NCBI GenBank assembly: GCA_003427395.1
Contig: BFEA01000507.1
Location: forward strand, 48,844 to 85,203
Source: Chara braunii
Lineage: Eukaryota > Streptophyta > Charophyceae > Charales > Characeae
Direction: 5' to 3'
DNA length: 36,360 bases
Part shown: positions 1 through 12,446 of the stretch, piece after piece
Layout: the number at the start of each line of letters is the position of its first letter
How positions within the stretch are numbered: the first letter of the stretch is position 1
Program-made: the position numbers and the translations under genes
The notes under the pieces: model-generated
What the model was told of the DNA's origin: nothing
Database searches by the model: none
Seen by the model: only the letters and a program-made list of their open reading frames with translations

Positions 1-64
1 TTTCTCTTGTGTGCAGAATGATTGACAGAGCAATCACTCCACTGTACACGATCGTTAAGCCTGC
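1..64 (+). repeat. Exact 64-bp copy of the exon 1 acceptor and exon start
   Basis: Bases 1-64 equal 123-186 exactly: the T-rich tract, the cag acceptor and the first 48 exon bases. After base 64 the two diverge at once. Read in the exon frame, the left copy reaches a TAA at 105-107, so it cannot replace exon 1. Either it is a tiny duplication or an assembly join made on a shared word of about 64 bases. An artefact seems more likely, given other artefacts in this window. Confidence 0.85.
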
Positions 65-138
65 CGCCATCCTTAGAGGCTTATTCAATGTGCCTTTCTC
101 TGTGTAATTGTGAACCTGTGGTTTTCTCTTGTGTGCAG

Positions 139-361
139 AATGATTGACAGAGCAATCACTCCACTGTACACGATCGTTAAGCCTGCGTACCTCACACGAG
201 TTTCCGCCAACAGTGTGCCATCTGCTGCTGGGGAGACATCAGCACCCATGGAGGTGGATGGGGTTAAAGGAAAGCCGTTTGTGGAGATTCCGAAAGAACT
301 GTTCGAGATGCTGACTTACATAGGACCTTATCTACATCGTAATGTTATTCTGCTCCAGAAG
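139..361 (+). CDS. THO2: THO2 exon 1 of window
   Basis: One base completes a split codon, then 74 codons follow, including [19 protein letters not shown] and ending LLQK. The acceptor is a T-rich tract with tgtgcag ending at 138, and the donor is gtatgc at 362. It corresponds to the plant segment containing LPKEVFQML. The first 48 bases of the exon and its acceptor are copied exactly at 1-64. Confidence 0.93.
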
Positions 362-3300
362 GTATGCCTTCTTTCAGTTCAACTGCAACTTTTTCATGAG
401 GAGACAGCCGCAGCTTCAGGCAGAAAGCTGCACTGTCCTTGGTTTGGCATACAACATTCTCCATGTGTTCATTCTTAACCTGTGTGGATGGATGTTGTAA
501 GTATGATAGCTGTTGCACATACTGGTTGCACTATGATGCTGAGAGGAGGGACCACATTCAAGAGAGTTGAATTTTGCCTTCTCTCGACTGATTGTTGGGC
601 ACAGCTGGTGGCATTTGGGGGTATCTGATGGTTGGCCACCAGCTTGTCTTCCTCCCCTGATCTTCTTGAAGCTTATTTGTTAGTGAACGTGGTCTCTTGA
701 ACATCTTTTGGTTGCAAACCTGCTCTGCAATGTTGCATGTTATAGACTTCTAAGTCAGGGCAGTCGTTGTCACCCTTGTATGGTATCGAGGAAAGGCCGA
801 TGGATATTATTTTGTATCATTGTACTAATGCATAGGAATCGTACTTGAGGTGCTGTGTGGTGCAGTGCGCGATGTGCTCAGTGCTGGGCCTTGCACACAC
901 AGGTGCAGTAGGCGAGCGCAGGTGTTGCCCGACATGCAGTGTGCATCCCCTCCGTGTGCACTCGACGCGGCAATGTTCGGATGTTGCAGTCATGAATGTA
1001 TACAAGCTCTCTCTCTCTCTCTCTCTGGCTTGATACACACACAGACACAACACCTGCACACACAATTGCTGTTGGGGGGGCGCTGCAGGGCCACTGGTGT
1101 GCACAGCCCCGAAAACCATTTTTTGTCAACGCAGAATTTTTTCAGGGCAAAGGAGGGGAGGGGAGTGTCACCGCCCGTCCCTCACATTTGACCACCTATT
1201 TGTGAGGGTAGGGATGCATGTGCGCTGCATGCTGCATGTGTGCTCTACATGCACACAAAGTGTGCTGCAAATTCGAGGGGGGGTGCCACCGCCCATCCCT
1301 CTCCTATCTTTATTTGACCCCCTATTTGTGAGGGTAGGGGTGCATGTGCGCTGCACGCTGCATGCGTGCTGTACATGCACACAAAGTGTGCTGCAAATAC
1401 GAGATGAATGTACGAGTACAGGTATTGGGTGAGATGGGGAAGATGTAGAGTTGAATGCATCCCAATTCAACTGTCAACATTTTTGGTCGTCGTCAACAAA
1501 ACATGGTTGCTTTTCAGCTGTTAAACATTTGCTGGACGATCAAGCAGGAGGAGGAATGGTTCTCAGTTAGTGGGTGTTGCATCATGCCCTTTTTGGCTAG
1601 CACATGTGCTGTTGCAGAATGAAATGGAATTAGTCAGAGTTGGTTTACACAAATCATCAACTGTCTTTTGCCGCGAGAAGCACCCAGTGTCCCTTTGAAA
1701 GGGTTTGGAAGGAGCCCAAATACTACAGCCAAGTGTTCTGCTGATCTCTCGGGAGTCGGTGCTGCCTGTTCACGGTTAGAGTTGGGATTGAGCTCTTCAG
1801 CCCTGAAGTGTCACCGAGGAGGGCTTTGAGGGTCTTTCACCCTCGTAATTGGATGCTCTTTGTATGTGATTTGGGGAATAGAGTGCGATAATCAGTTTCG
1901 GTCCTCTCGGACTCTGTAGAAAGCTGTTTGGAACGCGGAACACACGGGGTACGCAAGTGACTGACGAGGTTGGTATCATGGATCAATGCATTTCTGTGGC
2001 TGTTGCCTACAGGTTTGCAGACTACTGAGGGCGCATCTAGTTTGTGCTGGGGCACCAGCCAATCCGCCTCCGGCCGTAGGAGCTCGTGGCGTACCTCACC
2101 AAACGACAGATGCATACCCGATGGTGCTGCTTACAGCGTTCTCTCTCGTTGATGATGTGCTGAGCTTCTGCCTCCTCCCTTCCTTGCAACTTCTTCCTGC
2201 AAACCCAGCTGTGGGCATGGAGATCTGGGAAGTCATGAAACTTCTGCCTTTCCATGTAAGTGTTGGCTTTATTCATTCCATTTTTTCTGCTGTACTGCGT
2301 TAATGTTTCTGAAGTAGTCAGAGAACACTTGCTTCTCTGCCTCTCCATGTGTGGTCATGCTTGGCTTTGACATAGTGAAAATTTCGATAGTGTGTCCAAT
2401 TTGTGTCGCAACAGGATGGCCTGTGTACTCATAGTGAATTAGTCAGAATACGCTTGCTCATCTCCTCTCTGACGTTTGAATTCTGTGACACTCAAGATAT
2501 CTTTTGTCCTGTGTGCTCATAAGCGATTGTGAATGTTATCCGGATGTGGTGATCATCTAAGAAACAAGTTTTTTTCTTTTCCATCTTTGTCAATAATTCT
2601 CAGTCGGGTTCTATATGGATAGCTCTTTGGGCTGTACAGTTGGGATTAGGAGTGGGACATGGGGATCTCAGCATGTCAGCAGGGTAACCTTCTGGTCCGG
2701 CTGGAGCTAAGGCATGCTTGTTGTCTGTATGGATGCTTCGGTAAGGGCTCGTCTGACATTGCCTCAAAGCTGAACTGCCATGGATGCATTTTCTCCTGCG
2801 GTTTGTCGATGTGGTTGCATTGGGGTTGTACGGGCTTGAATTTTACTGTGGATTTCTCATTGTGGAGGCTGTCAAAGCAGTGGCGTCCTGCAGCCATTTG
2901 TCAAATACGTATGGCTTCCGCTTATATTGACCCGTGATGGTCTGAGTGTTGTTTGATGGGCTTGCATCAGCTGGTGAAGTTTACTGAGAATTTATAAATT
3001 TTCTTTGATCTCTGATGTGGCTTGTATGTGGGGGCTGTTTTGCGGCCATTCAATGTGTTTTGCTTGGGGCCGATAGTCGACTGCTGGGTTGTAAGTTATG
3101 GTCATTCTGTATCTGATGTGCTTAGCCAGTACTTTGTGCGTTCACTGGCTGGGCTGTAATGACCGCATGGGTGGAATTCACCTGATTGCGATCGTGGAAA
3201 GGTTCCTAACAAAAAAGGGAAGGAGTCACGGAAATGCATTTAATGTGCTCGTGTGAGATGACGAAGCAAAATGGAAATGGACCTCGCAGGATCATGGAAG

Positions 3301-4577
3301 AGTAAAAGGGCCCTCTAGCTGGAATGCACCTGACCGAGGCAGTGGAACAGTTCAAAACAAAAACATAATAAAAAAAGGAACGGTTTCCCCTATGGTTTGT
3401 CAGCGCAGACTGTGAAAAGTGGCCCTCCGAACGTCAGATGGAAAAAACAAAACAGAATGCGATGCCCCTCTGGTTGGAATGCACTTGACCATGATTGTGG
3501 AACTGTTCAAAACCAAAAAGAAAAGGAAAGGAACATTTTTATCCCTGCTATGTCAGGGAGTGGCCTGAAAAGCAGCCCTCGCGTTGGACTTTTTGGCTTT
3601 CAATGTGATTTTTGCATTCTGGATTTCTGTCATTCCGATATCGCTCACTTTCCTTGCATTATTTTTTTATTTTCTTTTGACCCGGCCGGGCAAGTGGTCC
3701 TGGGCCACTCCAGTAGCCTAGTAAGAAAAATATAAAAATAAAAACAAGTCTGCCCATGAGGTCCCGTGGCGCTCACCAAAGCTGGTCATGGAATACATTT
3801 GTCTACACAACAATAGAAATCGCTAATGTCATTACCGGCCCATCGGACCCATTTGGTGGAGGAGGGTCCAGATTGACGACTGGTCACCAAGAATGAAGGT
3901 TGGCCAGCGATCTGTGCCGTTCAGGTGTGCTGGACTGGACGGAAGCAGAGTGAGCGAGAACTGCCTGTGTGGCGAATGCCTGAGGGTGGTGTTGTCTGTG
4001 TGTGGGTGTGAGTTGGAAGAGGCTACAGCCATGCAGGGTTGGGGTGGCTATCACGACCGGCATGTTTCCACTTTTGTACACCATGCCATGGCTATAGTGA
4101 TTAAGGAACTTGGCTCTTGAGGCTGAGGTCGCCGTGTCTTATCCGTGTGTGCACGGAGGAGGTCCGAGGCTGATAAAAGTACACACTGGAGTTTGAATCC
4201 TCTGTGCATGCACAGATTCGAACCGGCGAACTCAGCCTCAAGAGCCGAGTTTCTTAACCACTAAAGCCATGGCACGGTATACAAAAGTGGATCCATGCCG
4301 GTCGTGATATCCACCCCAACCCTGCATGGCTGTAGTGTCCTTCAACTCACACCCACACACAGACAACACCACCCTCAGGCATTCGCCACACAGGCAGTTC
4401 TCGCTCGCTCTGCTCCCATCTGAGGGCGCCGGTTTGAATCCGCGCATGCATGAAGGGGGTCCAAGGCTGGTAAAATACAGACTGTTCATGCACATGGACG
4501 ATCGAGGTGCATGGCCGATCTGAATTTCTGGGTGATTGGCTTCAAGTCCAAGCCGTTCCTGGCAGGCACACACACAC

Positions 4578-4660
<83 letters not shown>

Positions 4661-7600
4661 ATTCCCTGTACTATTATGTTGTTAACTTGTTTGTTTCTTT
4701 GTGTCTTGCAGTGGAGATATCGTTTGTATGGAGAGTGGGACAAGGACGGTGACAAGACGCCTATAGTGGCAATGGCACGCCAAGTGGCACGTGTGAGTAT
4801 CGAGTCACAATATTTGTTGCTGGGTGTTTTCTGTGAAAGACACTTGTTGGGTGTTCCTTTTCAAGTAGACGACTTTTGGGAAGTCCTAGCAGGTGGCAGG
4901 TGTGGCCTGCGAGGCATAACTGACTAGGGTTGTAGTGCATATGGAGGAAGGTGGGGGTGGCGTCAAGTCGGCATGCAGATGCTTCTCAGGGTGGGCACCT
5001 GTTCTTGTGCTGTTGCTTTTCTACGAAGCTATGTGACTGAATGGTACGCACATGTAACTGTTAGTCAACGGATCAGGAGTTTGAGACAGATAAACGGAAA
5101 TGAAAAGCAGAAAGGAAATGTGGTCAGTCCAGCCTGTCCTGGAGAATGATGCCGTTTTTCTGAACGAAGGAAAAGAGACTGTGGTGCTGTGGAATTAACA
5201 CATCAAAGAAGATACAGCCTCAAGGCCGTGGAACAAAACTCAAATGCACAGTCTTTTTATAGGGTGCTGAATTAGGGGTTTGAAAGTAGGTACAGATCTT
5301 GAAGTACCAACGGACAGATGAGTTAACAGTTAACCACCGCAGTAGATCGGGTCCCTCTGGGAATTTGAAGAGGTCATGTTTTTACCTTGTCCTCAGTTCT
5401 GTCTCAAAGATTGTCTTTTCCTTCTTTGATTGTTGTACTCCAACTACGAGTTCAAATCATGATGAATACAAGCAGAAAGGAAATGTGGTCCTGTCTCTTA
5501 TACACATCTANANGNNNANANGAGNNAACAGTTAACCACCGCAGTAGATCGGGTCCCTCTGGGAATTTGAAGAGGTCATGTTTTTACCTTGTCCTCAGTT
5601 CTGTCTCAAAGATTGTCTTTTCCTTCTTTGATTGTTGTACTCCAACTACGAGTTCAAATCATGATGAATACAAGCAGAAAGGAAATGTGGTCTCTTATAC
5701 ACATCTAGATGTGTATAAGAGACAGGTCCTCAGTTCTGTCTCAAAGATTGTCTTTTCCTTCTTTGATTGTTGTACTCCAACTACGAGTTCAAATCATGAT
5801 GAATACAAGCATGGTTATGACCATCTTGCATGTAATCTAAACCCACTTTAAAACAGCCACTTGTAAAGGATCTGGGCCCAGGGTCGAGTAGAGAAACATC
5901 CTTAAAGCACCAGTACATGGCCCCAGCCAAGTTGAGGAGTCCAATTGACCGCCTCCTAGAATTGAGGAGGCTCGTGCGCTGTCGATAAAATAAATCGGAA
6001 GTAGGCGGCCTCCAAAGGGGCCAGCAGCCGATGGCTGGCATGTACTGGTGGTTTAAGAAGTCTGATGCAGGACTTGTCGTCCGAAACAAGTCTGCAGGGT
6101 CCAGGAATCACTCGGGATAGCCCTCAGACCGGTAGAATATCGTCCGGTCGGTGTCTTCTATAGCGCACTTTGCAGTAAGCACGGAGCCGAAAATGAGGCT
6201 GAGCAAGAGTGGGAACAAGTCTTTGGGTTGTAACCTTTGGCTGAACTTCAAATGGGGTAAAAAAAAAAGTTGCTGTACAGGCTTTAGGTCTCGCTCTCTC
6301 CCGATGTAGGTCATGGCAATTTCAGCCTGTAGGGGGGTCAGAAGTCACTTTGGGTGAACTTCATGATTTGGCCCACATTCTTCTTCTATTATTTATTCTA
6401 ATTCAGTCTAAATGGGCTGGAGTAGAAATGGTAGGACTTTCCTTGTTGTAGGCCATGGCAACTTCAGCCTGTTAAGAGAGTCTTGCCATGAGTTGGCTCT
6501 AACGTACATTGACCGGCTTTCGTTTAAGAAGGCATCTCTGGGTTGCATGGACTAAGCAAACTCATCTTGTATAGGGAAACATGTGAACCCCTGTTTTGCG
6601 AAGAGGCTCTGGCGGAAAGCTAATTATCCTGTGGATTGTACCTGAAAGAATCTAGTACGAGCATGGTTGTGACTGCATACTATCTTTGTGGGCTGACTCC
6701 TGCAGATGGACACCAAGAAGATATTGAGAAGGTTAGCGAAAGAGAATCTGAAACCGCTTGGCAGAATGCTAGCAAAGATTGCCCACGCCAATCCGATGAC
6801 CGTACTGAGAACTATCGTTCTGCAGGTAAGGTGCTCAACTGTTTGTTTGTCTCTCTTCGTGTATATTATTCCCTACATGCAGTACCGTCAATTTGTTTTC
6901 CTCACCCTCGTTTTTGTTTTGTTTGCTTTTCTCTTTCTTGTTGGTTTCTGGGGGCGGTAGAACGGGGTTTGTTGGAGATGATTTGTTTTCTTGTAGGGTT
7001 TTAGCTGGTTGTGTCTCAGGAGGGCAATCAGGTGTGATGATGGTTAGGTTTGGGAGGAGGCCTTGTACAACATTTTACAGCTTTATGTTAATCCAAACTT
7101 TGCTCGAACTGAATGAACGAATAGATGATTGGAGTGCTAGAAACAGATCTGTGGTACTCAAGGTAGGGATGGTCAAATGAGCTTCCAGATGCAGAGGATG
7201 GAGTGATAACACGACCTTCTGCACGGGAATAGAATGCACAGTCATTATAGCTGTATTTGGGGCAACTTTCAGTCTTGATGTTGCGTTTTCTCTGGGTGAA
7301 GATGATAGGGTGAAAGTCCGCAATGAGCGGGCAAGCTGAGTGTCAGTTGAAAGGGCAAGCATGAACGAGTGAATGATCAAAAGAAGAAAATAAAAGGATA
7401 GCGGAGAGTGAAAGGGGGAGGTTCAGGGGAAAATAAAAGTCATGCAAAAATGGAGACGGTGTTTGTGTGTCAATCGAGCGCAGTTGCATGCAGCTCATGT
7501 GATCATCATGGAACAAGAAAGAATTTGGGTGTGGTGATGGTTGGTTGCTCAAACCTGTGACAAGGTGGGATTCATTACAGTGGGGCTAAGAAGAGGGCTT

Positions 7601-8888
7601 ATGGGTTATTGCCCATGATGAGGTGGCTATGGAGACTGGTTAACTGTAAGTATCATGGAGAGGATTTTTGCAGAATTTGGGCACAATGTGGGATTCATTA
7701 CCGTGGGGCTAAGAAGAGGGCTTATGGGGTATTCACATGATGAAGTGGCTATGGAGACTGGTTAACTGTAAGTATCGTGGAGAGGATTCTTGCAGAATCT
7801 GGGTACGAAACTGGTCGCACAGTGATTGTGGATGGCGAATTGTCTTCGGAGATGACAGCATTAGAGAACTATGCTTCGGATGCCTGCTCCTTAGTATACC
7901 ATAGAACAGCATGCCAGCGAAATGCAAGGATTAGGATCGTAATACTCATGTCTCCTTGCATAAGAAAGCATTAGTCGGTGAGATTTTGTGCACTGGGGCG
8001 ACCTCCGAGAAACGGGCTTGAAACTCCCTGCAGCAGTTTGAGTGACCTTGAGTTTCAATCTAACCATGTAGTGAACCAGGTGCTGGCATTGCGGTATGCT
8101 TCTCCGTGTCGGCTGAGTTTATTGGCGTTGATTCTGCTAACATTTCTATTTGGGCTTTCACGTCTTTGGCGTACTTGCAGATGGAGGCTTACAAAGATAT
8201 GATCGTCCCAGTTGTGGATGCGTTCAAGTATCTCACTCAGGTTCTTACTCTTTCTCACAACCTTGAAATGGGAGTGGCTTTGGGTGTGTTTTCTATTTTA
8301 GCATGCTCTTAATATGTCCTTGTTGGAATAGGAACCTCTATAGGTGTAATGTTGCTGTGGACTGGCTGTCTGTGTGTAATTTGCATACCTTTGTTTTCCC
8401 CGAACAGAACGTATGGTCATTATTGCTGTATCTAGAGCGAGAGCTGTGCCCCAAATACAGACATGATGACCTTTCGTTCTATTCAGGGGAGGACTATAGC
8501 AGTGACATGGACTGTGTGGACAGTCTGCAGACATTGGGTGGACGGACATGATGTGTCTGAGCGGACGTGCGGGTGGAGACAGCAAAAATGGGGGAAAATT
8601 TGGGTTGTGAGGGAGACGAGAGCTCAGGTTGGCAAAGGGTGGATGCATCATGGGAGGAGAGGGCGGTTATGGGGATGGTCAGGGAATCGGAGGAAAAAGG
8701 AGGAGAACATGGGTTGCTGGGTAAAGGGTCACGGGAGTAGTCTGCCCGACCCAGGTGGAGATGTGTGGGTCTGTCTGTAAACCTGACAGGTTCAAAACAG
8801 GGCAAGAATTAAACCACCATCACCTCTGAGCCTCTTTTTTGTCAAGGTGAGCAGAACTGCGCGCCAAGCTTTGCCTGAAGCACCAGCA

Positions 8889-8934
<46 letters not shown>

Positions 8935-11900
8935 GACTGGTGTGCCCCAGCCATCTTGGTTTGGTGCTCCTGGCCTCTGAAGAATGCCGTACACACTATA
9001 TTTTTGATTTAGACTTTGCCTGGGAAAGGTAGTGGTGGTTCGAAGAAGGAATATCTGACTGCCTAGCAGGTCTCCTCTTGTGCTGAGCAGTCAGAGTCCC
9101 GCCTTGTTTTTCAAGTCTGTGATGGGCCACTGAGGGTTTGGGGACATACAAATGGGTTTAGACTCTGGAGGGGATCAACTTCTTTTTCGACTTCTATCCT
9201 TATGTACTTGTAACATAAGGAGGAATGTTGAGGTGACCCATGGTCAGAAGTTGTTTGTTTATCATTTCACATTTACACAATGTTGTGTGTTTTGGGATGT
9301 TTTCAGTTTTCCATCATTATTCTTAATATTGTGCGGGGGCTGCCCGGGTCCATGCGGCGTGAGCTTCAATTGTGACATTTTTCGGTGACGTCGTGTTCAG
9401 GAGATGATTTTTACTCTCCTAGCGTACCTTTCTTCTTTTCTTTTTCTTCTTCTTCCAATCTACTCTTTCCTCTTCGTCTTCCCACTCCCCTTTTTCACCA
9501 TCACTTTCCTGCTTCCTTCCCTGCTCTCCCTTTTGGTGTGGCTTGATTATCATGCAAATGTTCAATAATAACTTGAATTGCTTTGGCTTGGCCTTATTTA
9601 AATCCTCTGCTCACATCATTCGACTGCAGGTTGCTGTATGGTTGGTGCTGTGGGGCCGGGTGAGACTTAGGCGAACCCCTTGGGTCCTGTGTTCATTATC
9701 TGACATATGACATGTTTGACTGTATTTGTGATCGCCTCTTGGTTTGGCAGCTTGAGTATGATATTCTTGAGTATGTTGTGATAGAGCGATTAGTTCAGCG
9801 AGGGAGAGATAAACTAAAAGAAGATGGGCTGAACATATCGGACTGGCTGACGTCGCTGGCCTCCTTCTGGGGACATCTGTAAGTTATTGCCCCCTTCAAT
9901 TTTTTATTGCTTTCCTGTTGCCTTTTTTCTTTTTTTTTGAGCCTCGAGGTATCGTCATTGCTGTGACCGGCTCTAGGTAACTCAGAATTGTAGTATTCTC
10001 CTCATCTGCTTCTAATGGAGTACGATCTCAGGTGTGTATTCCAAGAGTTCAGGGGTTTACCAACTGAGCTAGGGCAGTTGGTTTGCGTCGCCCTTTTTTT
10101 TTTTTTTTTTTTTTTAAAGATGTCTTCTCCGCGTATGGGGGACAGCTGTGTTCACTACATTACTCTCTTCTGTAAAGCTCTCTTTCTTTGTTCATGAAGC
10201 TTGTGACTCCATTGGAATGCTTGTATGCTTCTGGTCCGGCTGTCTTTAAGCGGAATTTATGATCGACTGTAGACCTGTGCCATGATCGCAAAGGATCAAA
10301 GACAGGTCATTAACAGATCCCTTTAAAAAAAGAAATTCCCAGTATGTTATATAATATATATGTTTTCATTGCTACCCTGCAGCTGTTCATTTCGTTTCTA
10401 TCCTGATTTCAGTGGTGTCTAATGTGTTTACCCTATGTGTCTCATCTTTTTGTCTTTATTTGTCAACATGCTGGTCCTTTGTCTGGTGAAATTCCTGGTG
10501 AATCATTTTCTGTTCCAGTACTTTGGACTCAGGTCGGGTCTAGACTGTTGGTTGGATCCTGTTGTCGGCACATTTCATTTCATTGCTTCTCTCTCTTTTG
10601 TGTTTTCCAATCTTTTGCCCGCTCATCCATCTCTGACCATCCTTGTTTGTGCATTCTGTACCTTGGTGCATAACGACTGACATCACTCAAAATTTATGCT
10701 GCACAATGGCTGAACAGGTGCAAAAAGTACCCCTCGATGGAACTACGTGGGCTTTTTCAGTACCTTGTGAACCAGTTGAAAAGAGGAGAAGCACTGGAGC
10801 TGGTCATGCTGCAGGTAATCGTCCTTCCTTCAAAAGTTGAGCTCTTGACAGTCTTGTTATTTTCGTTTTCTGAATCTGTAGTTTTCCACGTGGTTCCAAC
10901 ACCAGACTCTCCTAGACCAGGCCGTCAAGTTGTACGGGAAAAGGGGAAATGGTTGAGGTTGGCTGCAGGCGAGGTTGGGTGCGACATCTTTCTCTGTTCT
11001 CCTTCTGGCACACTGCGTCTGCTATAAGCATTTCCAGTTGTCCAGAGTGAACAGTTGGGAAAACCAACGACTTCTCACTGAAGTTGATGCAAGGGTGGTA
11101 GTACCATCTGTGCAGGTTTCTTTGAATTTGCTTGCTTGTGGTAAGGTTGTTTGTGTGGCGAACACTTTTGGTTGCTCAGCACTATGCCCGAGGAATGACA
11201 CCAGTTTAGATGAGCAACAGGCACCACGAGCAGGGGATTTTGGAGAAGCTGGGGTCGCAAAGCATGGGATAATCTGGCCACCTGCTGGTTGTCAAGTCAA
11301 GATTGTCTGTCTAATTTGCATCTGTCTGATTGGGATGCTGCACCTGTCTAACCAAGCGAGACTGCCTAGTCAAGAGTGTCTGTCTAATTTGCATCTGTCT
11401 GATTGGGATGCTGCACCTGTCTAACCAAGCGAGACTGCCTCTGGGTTGGTGGGATGCCTCACAGGAGCTGATCACACAAATGGCGAACATTGAGAATGTT
11501 GAAAACCTGAATGATGATCAACTTGAAGCACTAGCTGGCGGTGAAACAGTGCGGCAGCAGTCAACGTCATATAGTTCAACTCGGAACAACAAGGTAAAGT
11601 GGTAATCTCGACCCGTAATTCCTGGTTGTCCATCCATGACTGCAATTCTGAAGTATGTTGGGCTTGTGTATGCCTTTTTTGAGTCACTTTTTAGATGTGG
11701 TGGTAGTGTTCTCTCCAGTCGAGTCCAGTGACCTCCTTAATGGATCTTCACTTGGGGTTTTCATTGCAGTTGATGAAATGGCGTACCATGTGCTTGATGT
11801 AGGCTAGCTCTAGTCAGCTTTATGGCGATGATGTTTCTTCACTTGGGGTTTTGATTGTAGTTTATGAAATGACACCATGTGCTTGATGTAGTCTAGCTCT

Positions 11901-12388
11901 AGTCAGCTTTCTGGTGATGGTGTTTCTTGAGTGATCGCATCCCTGGGGACTATTCATTCTAGTTCATGAGTTTAGCTCGAGTATTTTCAGGGAAGACCAG
12001 CCCTTGGGCGAAAGAGATTTGGGATGGTTAGGCTGAACTTGGGGCCACGCGAATGGTATTAATACTCGCAGTGAAGGGGAAAGTGAGATGTTCTCCAAAC
12101 ACGGTGGATTGGCTCTTTTTCACTTGTTAAGAATGTGGAGAAAAGGAAGGGGGAGGAAAAGGAGGGGCAGAAGTTACAGGAGAAAGACAAGCAGGTGGAG
12201 ATGGAGAAGCAGGATAAGGAGAAGAAGAAGCATGAGAAAGAGGATCCTGAGAGTCGTGCGCGAGTGTATGCGTGAGAGTGATGTGTCCGTGTTCACAAGG
12301 ATGAGAGAGGTTTGTGTGTGTGCAGACAAAGAAAGAGTTTGTCTATGTCTTGGTATGTGTACACACGTGTGTATGTGCATGTCTGTGA

Positions 12389-12446
<58 letters not shown>

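Larger units (their letters stand above)
362..2012 (+). other. THO2 intron 1
   Basis: Phase 0 intron with donor gtatgc and acceptor tgcctacag. It holds a (CT)n run at 1006-1027 and a diverged tandem duplication at 1165-1402. I see no other gene in it; the short open frames are unrelated to known families. Confidence 0.85.
2256..4711 (+). other. THO2 intron 2
   Basis: Donor gtaagt, acceptor gtcttgcag. It contains two related A-rich segments (about 3319-3380 and 3477-3535, each starting ggaatgcac and reaching tggaac, gttcaaaac and an A-rich stretch), the inverted repeat at 3942-4416, and CA and GA microsatellites. No gene was recognised in 2256-3900. Confidence 0.85.
5321..5812. repeat. Three false copies of one about 165-bp segment
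   Basis: Copies lie at 5321-5490, 5526-5690 and 5726-5812 (the last holds only the second half). Each copy boundary coincides with transposase adapter sequence. Only copy 3 continues naturally (caagcatggttatgacc). Copies 1 and 2 end in aagcagaaaggaaatgtggtc, a word whose natural place is 5105-5125, where it is followed by agtccagcc. Confidence 0.9.
4793..6705 (+). other. THO2 intron 3
   Basis: Donor gtgagt, acceptor ctcctgcag. It contains the adapter-bounded false duplications (5321-5812), an inverted repeat at 5901-6057, and a dispersed pair of similar segments near 6305 and 6449 (gtaggtcatggcaatttcag and a close variant). No gene was recognised. Confidence 0.85.

Noticed and set aside
4511-4927. 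Open frame of 138 codons covering exon 3
   Set aside because: Most of it is the GA microsatellite read as Arg-Glu repeats. Only 4712-4792 is real coding sequence.
5321-5812. A natural tandem repeat or transposon in intron 3
   Set aside because: Copy borders are library adapter sequence, so it is an assembly artefact.
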